Positions 13,801 through 26,600 of a DNA stretch of 64,000 nt are shown here, piece by piece (position 1 is the first letter of the stretch; every line of letters begins with the position of its first letter). The DNA lies in assembly GCA_022577435.1 (NCBI GenBank), contig JAKOON010000011.1, positions 13,064,818-13,128,817 of the forward strand, written 5' to 3'. Both the position numbers and the translations under genes were made by a program. The stretch is from Embiotoca jacksoni. Taxonomy: Eukaryota; Chordata; Actinopteri; Embiotocidae. Below the pieces are notes generated by a model. It ran no database searches. It saw nothing but the letters and a program-made list of their open reading frames with translations, and was not told the origin of the DNA.

Positions 13801-14632
13801 TTTCTGTACTGAAGGTGACAGCCAGAGGGGGGTGGCAAGGCCCCCGGAACAAAAAAAAAAAAAACAACAAAAAAAAGGTGACGGAAGCCAGATCCCGAAA
13901 GGCCCTCGTGAATCCTTGCTGCCAGCAGACGCACACAAAACACAAGACTGTCTTCGTCTTCTTCTTAAACACAAACATGCATAAACATCCTACTGTATCA
14001 TAAACAATTACTGCCAATCTGGCGGCGGATGAAGCCCCCTCGAGGGACGGGATGACTAATGTAGAGCGAGAGAGAGAGAGAGCGAGAGAGAGAATAATGC
14101 CTGAATAATGGAGCAGACTCAGCGGCACAGGTTTACATTACACACACTTGTTTCCATTTACTGTACAATTCACATCATGTATTGACGTTGAAACCCACAA
14201 TGCTTTAGGACTCAAGCTGTCAGATGAAACACTTCGGTTACGTTCAGACATCTGCGTGGGTTGCCGTGGTAACGTCGCACGCGCAACTGGTGCCGCGTGG
14301 CTTCCCGAATACGCGTGAAACGCTGCAGCCCGGTACAGAAGCGGCTCGCTGCGGTTAAGCTCGCAGTTCACCTCCCTCCCCCCCCCCCTTGTACATTTAC
14401 GGTTTCGAGTCGCAGCCTCTTAGTTTGCGTTTATTGAAATGCTCCAAAACTGCATGTTAAATCCAAAATAGAAAATAATTTACAGAAATCGGCAACTCCT
14501 ATTTTACTCGGTTGCTTTATTATTAAAAGTTATGAGGGCATGCTCGGAAATGGGAGGGAAGGAGCCCCAAAAAAAATTATGTATTGGGGCCAATCGCATT
14601 TACCCCACAGCTGATTTAATTCATGTTTTTTG

Positions 14633-14664
<32 letters not shown>

Positions 14665-17600
14665 ATGGAAATTGTTGTTGCAATTTGATTTTCAAGAATG
14701 GATGTACAAAAAAAGAAAATCATTAAAAGAATTTATGCACAGTGTGTAGAGGAAACACTTTCCATACTTTGTCGGGAAGAACTAGCCAGTTAAAAATGGC
14801 AATGCTGTCTAACGTCATTACTTCAGTGAATAATATATTCAGGATCATGTTACCTGTTCGACCGATGACATTTTCACATTTTGCCGCAGATCGACTCTGA
14901 CAAGGTCAAACTTCAACATGTAATATGAGATGTTCTGTATCAAAGTGTGGTAAATTACAGAAGTCCGCCTCTTTGTCATTCCTCATTTTATTTGAAGGGA
15001 TTTCAGAATTTCAGCTCACAGAGTGATGCATCGGGCTCACCTGTGTTCGGCACCATCAGCCTGCCTCCAGCGTGGCCAAACACGGCGGTGGCTTTGTGCA
15101 GAGGCCTGCTGGGAATCAGGGAGACCTGCGGAGTGAAAAGGTTTTTGCCTCTCCTGCCCAGCGTCGTCCCCACGGCAACCCCTCTGTAGTCCGGAGCCAG
15201 GCCCCTCGGGAATGTCTGCGGGTGGGACATGACGTGGTACTCGGCCGTTTCTGCCACACCTGAAGGAGATCAGATCATAAACAATTACATCATTCTAACA
15301 GTTTTTTTTTTAAGTTTTTTTTTTTTTTTTTTTAGCAAAAGTTGCTCTTTTTAAAAGCTCACTCGGCAAACATCTAAAACCAATCTCTCTCCAGCTGACT
15401 GTTCGCTAAAACCCCGCCTCCCAAACTGTGACTATCCAATCAGAGCTGAGGCAAAAAAAAAAAGGAAGAAGCTGAACTTAGGCTCAGCAAGCCTGTCACT
15501 GTGGAGCTTTTCGCCTGCAGCTGAAACAGTGTGCCTGAGGCTGCAGACCGAGCGACACTCTGCATGTAAAGAGTTTGGAGGGTGGAGACTTTAAGTGAAG
15601 GCTGTCTAAACCCAAAATATTCAACTGTGTGTTTAGCTGCTGCAAAACAAGATGTCACTGTCAAGTCCAAGGAGCATCTCTGGATATAATCAGTTAACGA
15701 TATTGTATGGCTTTTAAATAATTTACGAAAGAAGAAATCGGAGGTTGTGCGATATTAAATTATGAAACTTACAAAGCTGAGCAGCCAAATGAGGTTTTGG
15801 TAAATTGAAATACACTGGTCTCATTTTTTTCTTACTCGACACTCAATTGTTTTTATACTGAATTGCATCATCACCATTTGCACGAGGCGCAATTGCACCA
15901 TTCTTTATGTGCATATGTATACATCTTTTTTTTTTTTGAAGCTGTAAATATGTCTATTCATGTTTTATATATCTATTTATGTCTGTTTTTGTGTTTGTAC
16001 ACTGAGAGAGCAATTACAACCAGAGTTAAATTCCTTGCACGTGTAAACATACCTGGCCAATAAAGCCGATTCAGATTTTGATCCCTTTTTAAAACCATAC
16101 TTAACACAAGAAATATGCTGTTTCTGTATTTACATTTCCTCTGCATGGATAATGAACTGCAGAAGATTGCAAGCTCTTTATGTGGGGCAGCTTTTTCGTG
16201 CACCTTGATTTCGAGTTGTAAATGGTGCCGTTGCCGTTACCAATGCAAACAGCACACGCACCGTAGGAGGATAAAAAGCTCGACAGCGGTAACAAATGGG
16301 GACACGGACTGGAGAATGGTCAGTTTGCGATGCCCTCCAAGGTGACCATTTATTCTTTTGTATGAAGGCTTTCTTTGAGACCGCCTTCAGAGAAAAAAAA
16401 AAGAAAAAAAAAAAGGACTCAAAGCAAAGATGGATTATCCCTTCCGACTTGCAGCCCGCAGAGCCGCACACACCGCTCTGCACCTCTTTTCCAATAAGTA
16501 GTTTCAGCAGCTGCGGACACGTGCTTTTGAGACACTTCTGTTTCCTCACCTTTGACCTTGAGATCGGGCAGCGGGTCGAGGAGCGAGCGCTCGGCCATTA
16601 GCTCCTTGTCGATGGAGTCCTGAAAGCACATGGGGCTGGTGTAGGTGCGCGACACTGTCAGGTCGGGCTGCATGGAGGAATTAATGAGCAGGGGGTTCGC
16701 TGGAAAAACAAACACGGAAGAGGAAGATGATCATCACTGTCAACAATTACTCTTCACTCTGCAACAACTACATTAATACAGAGTGACCGTTTGGATGAGA
16801 GAGTCGCATTAAAATCCTAAAGGGTACGTCATGACCATTACTATGATATCATCGCCATGGAAACAAGACCAGACATGTTGCAACTCGCAGCGCAGCTCAT
16901 GGAGGAGCGTAATAAACATATTTTAATTTCATGTCATGGTGGTTTAAACATTTTTTAGTAAATAAATGTGCATATTGTTATTGATTGTTGAGTTTATTAT
17001 TCGAATATTAACTCTATTTTCTTTTCCAAGTGTTTGCTGTGACACTGTTGCCATGTGTTTGTATGTGTTGCTGGGACGGAAACACGCAGCAGACTGTGAA
17101 TCAATCGAGAAACGCGGGTCAGATAGAGTTATTACAGATAAGATTATCTATTGATCTGTTTCTTTGTATGCTGACATTAATTTGTGAGTAATGACTCATT
17201 GACGGCTGTTTGAGCGAGCGTGAAAACGACAACAGAAGCCGCGACGGAGAGAAACAGCGTGCTTTCTCTTGATGAGCACAGAAATGTAAATTGCCAATAT
17301 ATTCTGTCGGGATTTTTCAGCGAGCTGCTGTCACAGTTGACTCATGACGGAGAACGTGACTGCAGAAGAGGGGCGAGATGATTTCTGTGTTGCAGCAGCA
17401 GCGGCATCGCACACTGTGGCAGGGTGCAACATACAATTAGGAGAGGACATGTGGGGGTGTTAGGGAGGTTCGGCTGTTTTAGCTCCTCTAATGCGGGTGA
17501 AACTGGGACCGAGATTAAAGCTTTCCCCGCCTCCTGCTGTGTTATCAAAATGAACTTTATTATGCCCCGCTGAGGGGCTGCTGCTGCCGTGGCAACCCAT

Positions 17601-20600
17601 AATGCCAGCCTTAGTACAAAAAAAAAAAAAAAAAAAGTGCCTCTATCTGTAGGGCAAAAAAAAACACACCACCCGGCTCTGATGTTTCTGTGTTTTTGGA
17701 GACCAGAGACGGGCCTCGGCGACAAAAAAAGTGAAAACAGTAATAAATCACGTTTTTAATTTTGTAACCATGAATAATTAATTAGAAGTTGTGTTGTGTG
17801 TAAAGTTGATACCAAAGCGGCTTATATTACCACGTCAACATTTTGCTGAAGTTACGGTACCAGAAGGAATAAATAAGACGACAGTGCGCTTGTTACCGTA
17901 AGTTTTCAGCGAGCTCTTATTGCCCGGGCATGCTGATGTTCCGCAACAAAGCAATAAATGCATTGTTTGCCGAACAGATTAAGCTGTATGTTATTGGACG
18001 TTCGATGCACCGTGGCGCTGACAAGCAAAGAATCTCCACATGGCTCGAATGAACAAATGGAACAATTTTACATTTGTCATTAGGGCCCCTAAAGACTTTT
18101 GAATAATGAATGTAGTTATATCATAATACAGAGGAATGCATGCATAATTCATAAATACACATAAATACATATAAATACGAAACTGTATGGCTTACTTGGA
18201 TGTTCATTTACATATAGTGAAATGAATATGAAGTGAAATAAAGTACAACAAAATGAGAGAGACATCTTGCATCATCTGTTCTGGTGAGTGTGTGTTGCAT
18301 CATTTTGTTCACCATTCATTCATAATTAAATCTCTATGTATTAACAGGCAAACCTGCAGCTGATTTTCAAGAGATTTTAAGGTCAGTTGAATCATCAAAC
18401 TAACCAAAATAGTATGATTTAACAGCAGGTCAAAGTTACATCATCATTTTGTAATTTTATAAAAATCTGATTGTCCAAAATGTACAAACCATAACAGATA
18501 TAATAGATTCATTTAAGCAAAGACACATGATGCTGTGTTTTCATGGTATAGGGATTATAATGGGGCGCAGGATCATTTTTCTGGTGCTTGTGCTTTGAGC
18601 TGAGGTGGGTGTAGAGGTGCAGAAGAGGCCGTATATATGAAAATAAGGCAGCAAAGTGCAATTTAAACACTTGTTTTTGCCTGCGCTTTAACAACCTCTT
18701 CGTGCAAAGTCAAGTGCAAAGTGTCATTATATGGTAAAGAGGCACAGCAAAGTCCCATCCTCCCGTTTCACGGATTTTCTTAGATTTCTAATATAGATTA
18801 AAACATTTTTTTTAATTATCTAGTACAACCTTGAATACATACAAAACCCAAATTTAAAAAGGGATAAAAGTGTATACTGTTTAAAATTCCAGGCGATCTT
18901 CTCCTGATACCTGCAGTGATTCATCTGCACTCTCCTACGACAAGTTAAAGAGCGTGCATTACTCAATATCTTAATTAAATAATCCAAAATGGCAACAGGC
19001 ACAAAAACATTTCTGTACTTCACACTGTTAAGCTATTCTGCATATCGTGAATGTACACAGTGAAACATTGAAAAAAAATCCACCTCAACATGAGTCCTAA
19101 AGATTTAGTGGGAGAATTATAAATGATGTGTCTGATTTTGGAGCAGAAGACTGCATTAATTATCATTATTATCTACCAAAACTCTCAATTCTCAAGAAAA
19201 ACAGACTGCATCTGCCCTCTTTTATTTCAACCACAAAAGGTATCAACAACAATGTTTGTTATTTCCCTGTTAGGATACAGTAAGTTGTAGAAAGTCTATG
19301 TTCACTGTGGGATGTATTTTATAGCATCATTTCAATGTAACTGATTCGTCACTGGTCTGTGAGACTCATGCTGGGTTTCAAATGTTGTACTTGTGTACTA
19401 ACACTCACTATTTTGAGTGCATAAGTGCGTTCACACTGTCAAGTACACAAACATGCAGTGAACTACAAGTTCCACTCTAGATGGTAACCATCTTGGCTGC
19501 CTAAAGGAAGGGGTGGGGCCACTGACGTCAAGAATTTTCAAATTAAGGAGTCGGAGGAAGAGTTTCTTTTTCACTTCTGCTACTAGACAGATGAATCGGT
19601 GTGTTTATCGAGTGTGTTAAACGGAGGGCACGAAAACACGTTGATTTCTGGGTAAAATAATTAAAGCTCCATTTATTTCGGCGGGTGATGTGTTCACATG
19701 CTGAGGTCCTTTCCAGTCAGTGCAGAACAGCAGGTTGTTTGAAACAACACTACCCTGTCAAAATTCAAGTACGACACAAGTAAGAGTCCTAACATGTAAG
19801 AGCACCATTTGTTAGTGTACGATGGGAAGTTAAGTGTACTGAGGGAAGTTTAGTTTACTAAGAGAAGTTAAGTGTACTGAGGGAAGTTTAGTTTACTAAG
19901 AGAAGTTAAGTGTACTAAGGGAAGTTTAGTTTACTAAGAGAAGTTAAGTGTACTACGGGAAGTTTAGTGTACTCAGGGAAGTTTAGTGTACTCAGGGAAG
20001 TTAAGTGTTCTCAGTGTACTAAGTATGTCATCACCTTGTCGAGACGTCTTGAAGCTGAAGGACTGGAAGCCCCCCGTGAGGGCGGAGGAGTCGATGACGT
20101 CGACGCCGTACTCGCTCTGGCTCTTTCGGTATAGAGTGACGGCGACGATCAGCAGCACCACCGTCACCACTCCCGCAGCCAGGCCCGAATACAAGGCCAC
20201 GTCGCTGCTGTTCTCCACACCTGAGAAAAGTCAGAGTGGGAGGTGAAAAAGAGAGAGAGAGGGGCACATCTTAATGACTTCCTGCTTTCGTTTTCTAAGT
20301 CTGCCGCGCTTTAATTAGGAATGCTGGGAGACATTTTGTCCCGAAATAAACCGAAAATGTGTGTTGCTGAGGAGTATCAGCCGACTTGAAGTTGTGGAAC
20401 TCTTTTATAAGAGGCAAGTCTGTACCTTAGCTTCAAACTACTTTCGTTCCTTTTTTGTTTTCTGCTCCTCGTCCGCCCTGCCTCCTGATGCACAGCTCCA
20501 TTGTTCCACTCTGCAGCGTTAAAGCTGCTAATGAGGAACCTCGGAAGGAAGGCGATTATAATCAACCCAGCACCTGACTGTCATTTCAAACGCTGTTTGG

Positions 20601-23600
20601 CTCTGGTGTTGGAGGCAGTCTGCGTTCCACTGGGATAATGTGACAAAACCAATTCATTAAATTAGCTCATCGGCAACGATTACGCTCTATCTGGTCCCAC
20701 CAGTGTTGCAGCGTCCGACTCCACAAAGACAAAAAGAATGAGCGGGGGGTTGGAGGAGGGGGGGGGGGGGATAAAGGAGCAGCTAGCTTGTTCTTGAAAA
20801 GATAATGAGATCTGCGCTAAAACAGGACATGCTGGGAAATCCTCTAAGTAGCCAGAAGCTCAAATGAGGAGAAATTGACAAAATATGCAAAGCGGCATTA
20901 GCGGCTACAGTCGCAGGTTAATTGAGGGCTTGGGAAGTTTTTTGGCAGTGTGGCTGTGTTCTCCCCCCTCGTTTCTGACAAACAAAAATACATAACAGTG
21001 GTAAAGGACGAGTGAGGAGGACGTGTGCTTGCGGTTTTAGGAGGTATCAAATTGAGGTTTTTCTTTGTGTAAACTATGCAGTAGTTTCCCTCGACAGCAC
21101 TAATGCACAAAGCAGTGGGTAGACAGTGGTTAACCACAGGCAGCTTGACTTGGAAATACTACACCTGATGTAGTAAAAAAATAATGGTATTATGAATGGA
21201 GTTCAGTACATCGGTGCAGAAATAAAACTAAGGTCATACCAGGAGTACAAGTTGGGCACAGCTGAATATTATCTTTAACTGTGAATAACACAGAGTACGG
21301 TATTCGCTTTACACCTAATAACAGTTTGTTTTTATTCGTTTTACAGTCCCTTTGTGTCACTCCAAGGACAAAAACATGCAGTTCGTTATTGTACACGAGT
21401 GTGCATGGATGCCAAGGGCGGAAAAAACATCACGAACCATCACAATCTCCTGCCTGAACGTTTCACTCAGTGACACAATCACAAGTAGCCTGCAGATTTC
21501 ATGCTTTTAACAGAAATTGATTTGACTTGTTTTCAGTTAAAGCTAATGCTAGAACTAAAATAAAACATTCATTATATTATTCAGAATAATAGTGTTATTT
21601 TTCATACATATTATGACCTGTGTGTTACTGTATTTATATTGAATTACAGAAACCCTCGCTTGTTCTACTTCTATTCAAGTACGGGACGATTCATAATGAG
21701 CCATGCAGAGCATTATATTTCACAACCACACCTGTCAGAGCGATTTACTTCCTGTCAACCATTGAAATCAATGATTTGTAAAGCACTGCCGCTGCCAGAA
21801 TCCGATCGGCTGCTGATGAGGGTGTGGTTGTGTTCTCACTTCACTGGTGAGCTCGTCGGTTACGACATTTAACTAATTTGCACAGCATGGTTGGTGTTCA
21901 AGCGGTCAAGCTGTGAGATACGTGTTGCCCGGCAACGTGGATGCAAAAATACTCATTGTTGTTGGTGTTTATACGCCACAGAGCCAACCAATTTAGCAAG
22001 CTAGCAGGTGGGAAATTTAAAGGCAATGACAAAGGAAAATAAGATGAGGTCATTGGGAACGTCGACATTTTCCTTAATTAAATTACAAAGATAAACTCTA
22101 TGCGACTAAAATTACAAAATATTAACCACAGAGTGTATACAAAAGACAATGTAGCTTCCGGGTCTGAAAAATGAGGCTGGTGCAGGAGTGTCTTAAACTG
22201 CAATACCACCGAGTGCCACTAGAGGCTGGCTCCAAAAAGCCTCCAGAAACCCCCATGTCATCAAATTTGAAGTCAATAAATCTTTTTCGTCAGTTATTTT
22301 TTTTTTTTTGCTAGCTATAGTCTTATTCGTTTTCTGGTCGTCCATCTGAAAATAATCCCACCATTAAATAAAAAAGAAACTCCAAACAGCCATGTTATTT
22401 GGGGGGCGTGTCTGTTTGATTGACATCCCTGTGGTGTAGTCAGGTCACGGCTATCGGTGGGCGGGACGAGGTTTTGTTGGGTTTCCAAACGGGCAAAATC
22501 TGAACTCGAGGCTTCATAACGGCTGTTCACAAACCAACGGGTGACGTCACTGTTGGTTGCCGCTGACAATCCAATGAAAAATGAACTTTTATGTGCATTT
22601 TCTAAATATCACCAAACACGTCACGACTTGTGAACTCTGAGCTCAAGGAAAATCCCGAGGTCAGAGGTCGTGAGTACCACAAAAGGAGAGACGTTCATAT
22701 GGACTGTTCTCGTAAACACGGTCAACACGACACTATTTTAAGGCAGCAACCAAGAGTTTATGGTACTGAACTACAACAAATAGTCGAAGGTGTAGCTTCG
22801 CATCAAATGAAACGACAAGCTCAAGTGCACCCCGTAATATTAATGATGCTTAATAAGTGATATCTGAAAAATAAGAATCAGCCTCCCACCAATCACTTTT
22901 GTCTTTTGTCATCGTATTACTTCTCCAATCAGAATCCGGTATTATCTTTAACATAACAGCACAGTATGACATGCAGCTGAAGAGAAACTCACCTTGCGGT
23001 TTAGCATCATGCAACAGCTTCCGATCTGCAGACAGAAACAAACATCGTCATTTCAGAGATTCTCCATAAAAAAAAATTTGACACAAGTGTTAACTGATTT
23101 AATTACCACTTGTGTACACATCCATGACTGCGCGCACCGTGTGTGTGATGTATGTTGGAGTGGATGAATAATAAAGATGGATGACGGTGTCGGTAATGAC
23201 CGTGATTATGATGACTATCATGATGTAGACCCCCTCCAACGCTGTCAAAAAATGATGAAGAATAAATCTATAATGACACAGTCCCCGAATGCAATGACTG
23301 TGAGGGGGAGGAGGACGCATCTTTTTCCTCATTGTCAGCCGGTGTTGTACCCACTCTGTGTGCACAGCCCGCCGGTGCAGTTGTCGTTGGCGACCGCCAC
23401 CCCGTCGCACAGTCGTCCTCCGTGTTTGGGCTCCGGCGCCGTGCACTCCCTGCTGCGCTGCCTCTCGCAGTCCGAGCTGCACGCCGACCACTCGCCCCAC
23501 TCGCCCCAGCCGCCATCCACTAAGGGAGAAGATAATAAACGGTCATATATGTTGACTATATACAGTACATGCATTCAAAAGAATAAAAAAGATGCACTTC

Positions 23601-26600
23601 TCTCACAAAAAAAAAAAAAATTCGAACATCAAATCTATGTTGATTCCAAGGAAACATTTGCACTACGGAAAAACATTTTCCCTTCCTCCAAGTGCCAAAA
23701 TGTTGTGCAGTCTGTGCACAAAGCGACCGCCGTACTCCCATCAAGCCTTCTTTCAACCTTATAAAGCTCTAAAACTTCCTGCTAATTTAAACGCAAATGT
23801 GCCGGGTTTGTGTTCGGAGATGCAGGAGGAAGGAATCCTTTAATGGGAGACAGTTGGCGAAGAGGAGATAGTAGTTCCCCTGATAACTTCTTTTCTCCTT
23901 GAACCTGATGAGTAGTTTTCCCTTTATTCTGTGCTCAGGTTGGAATCCTAAATAAAAAAATAGAAAACTTGTGCAGAAGAGATTACACAGCAGTTTTGAT
24001 AAGTTGAAGTGCTGCTCTTCTCTTTTGCCTCACAATCTCAGCTTTCTACTGTTTGTTTGGTTCTCGTTGTTCCTTTTCAGTTTTTGTTTGCCCGTCTCTC
24101 CGTTTCGCAGATGTTTTCTCTTCATTTGTTGTTTTATAAGGTCCACAAGAGATAAGATTTCAACCCAGCGCAGACATGTGATGCATTCACGGTGAAACAC
24201 GATTGGTTCAAAAGAGGACACAGCCAACTACAAACCCTTCATATCTTCCAAGCCAACACGTTTTTCTGGTAATTTCAGGCATTAAAATCAACTTGCAGAT
24301 ACTTCAATAAATCACAGGGACCATTTAGTCCTCTTTACTTTTTGCCACATTTACATTATTATTGTGTAGCAAAGCAGAAGGAAATCTCTCCATGTTGATG
24401 CATTCAAAGACATTCTGGAGCCAAGCAGTGGCTTTTTTGTTTTTTTTGTTTTGTTTTGTTAGAGTTCAATATTTTGTGAAAAATACACATATTTTTCTTT
24501 CTTTCCTTCTTTTTTAGAGTTAAAACGTGAAGATCGATACTAACCCTTCTCTGTGTCTGTCTGGTAATTATGAAGCTGGAGCCTGACAGACTGCAAGCAG
24601 AGAGAAACTGACATAACTGGCTATGTTCAATGGTAGAAACAAAATCTGCTGTTATGTCTCGCTTCTGTACAAAAGACTTTGAGTGTAAAAGCAGCAATTT
24701 GGGGGGTTTTGATGGTGGGTTGTGTGCCGTTTCTCTGCCAGACAGTTAACATGAAACAGTTCCAGCATGTAACTCACACGTGATGGTTTTTTTTTTTTTA
24801 TACACTGAGCTTTTTTGTCCCAATTAAACAATGTTTAAGCTTCATCTTTGGACGTAAAAAAGATATACACAAAATTGTACAGTACAGTTGTAGCTTCCTT
24901 CATTGAATAAGACATATATAATAGAGTTTGACAATAAGATAAAGTAATACAATAGAAAATGGTAGAATATAAAAACTAATACTGAAGTAATTCATATACG
25001 TATATATATCCACATATACACACAAAAACATGTAAAATATGTGCAACATCACCACAATAATGCAAGTTATATAAAAAAAAAAAAAAACAACAAAAAAAAA
25101 ACCCTGAGGTAGTAAAGGGAGTGGAATGGTTTCTAAGAAATGGACAAAAATACAGTTTAGGAGTTTGGTAGGTTGGTTTTTGTCACCTTGAAACGGAGCC
25201 CGGCTGATTTCCCCTGCTTCCAGTCTTTCGGCACAGCTGAGCTAACTGACTGATGGTGGTATTGAATCTAACGGACAGATGTAAGATCAGTATCGTATTG
25301 ATCGTCTTATCTAACTCTCTGCAAGAAAAGCAAACAAGTGTACTTTCTAAAATGTCAAACTATTTCCTAACAGAAAAAAAAACAACCTGTTTCCTTCCGA
25401 GAGCATTGAGATGCAGAGATCCTTGAATGCACCACCACCAAGTATTAGAGCATGATTTAAGCACAAACAACAGGCTATTACCACAGTGTATATAAAAGTG
25501 TACGTAGCTTCTGTGTCGGAAAGATTAGGCCGATGCCGAAGCTGAAATACCACCGGGTGCCACTAGTGGTTGGCTCCGAAAAGCCTCCATAGACTCCCAT
25601 TCGACTTCTCTCACGAAATACTACGTAAATACAATTTCTCCACGAGCTATCTCGGTGTTGTTAGCGGAAGTCGCTCCTTGTTATTAGTTTTCTGGCGGTC
25701 CATTAATTAGAAAATAAGCTGTCTGTTTGATTGACAGGCGCAGTCAGGTTACGGCTATCGGTGGGCGGGACGCAGTATCGTCGGGTTCCCAATCAGATCG
25801 AGTCGGATCCCTCCCAGATCGTCCAAATAAGGTCACTTCCTGCTCCAAACCGAGCCAGACTAACAAGATGGCGCCGGGCCAAAATCCGAACTCGAGGCTT
25901 CATAACGGCCGCTCACGAGCCCGACGGGCGACGTCACTGCTGGTTGCCGCTCAGCTCTTACCTGGACACACTGTGTTGCAGGTGCTCTTCTGCACTGACA
26001 TGCCCTCGCAGAAGGCTCCTCCGTTCAGAGGAGCTGGATTTGTACAAGTGCGAGAGCGCTTCTGCACCCCTCTGCCGCAGCGTACGTTACAGGGCGACCA
26101 GTCCGTCCACGACGACCAGCCTCCGTTCACTGCAGGTGAATGAAAAGACACTTCTAGAACACAATCTGGCCCACATTGTGTCGTTGACGTTGTATTTTCT
26201 GTCAGCACCGGGGTGACTGCGTCACGTGGGGTTTGTTTCGAGGTGACAATGAACATCAGGAAAAAAAAAACATGGCGTCTTTACAGAAATGATCAATGGT
26301 GTCTTCCCTTCTGTCTGCTTCCACTTCCTCTTCTAATTTATTTCCTCAAAATAATGTCCGATGATTGACTAATCAGCTCGTTTGCTGTCACAGGGAAGGA
26401 AAGAGATACTACCGTTCCATTATTGTACATCTGTCTGAGGCTATTGGGAAAAGTAAAGCCTGTCAGGGACTTCATTAGCATCATGGAAACCAATGATTGA
26501 TGGGCCTCGGCGACGAGGTGTCAGAGATGTGTTCCTACAGCAGCTAAACGTCCTCTCTGGGGAAAAAAAAATAAAAACAAATCAAACTAAGCAGGATGAG

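Larger units (their letters stand above)
16700..20034. other. Intron 9 of unc5d
   Basis: 3.3 kb. AT-rich single-copy sequence 16700-19360 with a poly-A run at 17619-17636, then a repeat-like block from about 19370 that ends in the 19-bp minisatellite next to the E9 donor. No further exon was recognised. Confidence 0.65.
20221..22992. other. Intron 8 of unc5d
   Basis: 2.8 kb. Mostly single-copy, with a G-run at about 20759-20770 and repeat family B at 22118-22566. A TGCATG on the coding strand lies at 22975-22970, close to the E8 donor. Confidence 0.65.

Noticed and set aside
19826..20015. CRISPR-like array
   Set aside because: Units are contiguous with no spacers and the genome is vertebrate; it is a minisatellite.
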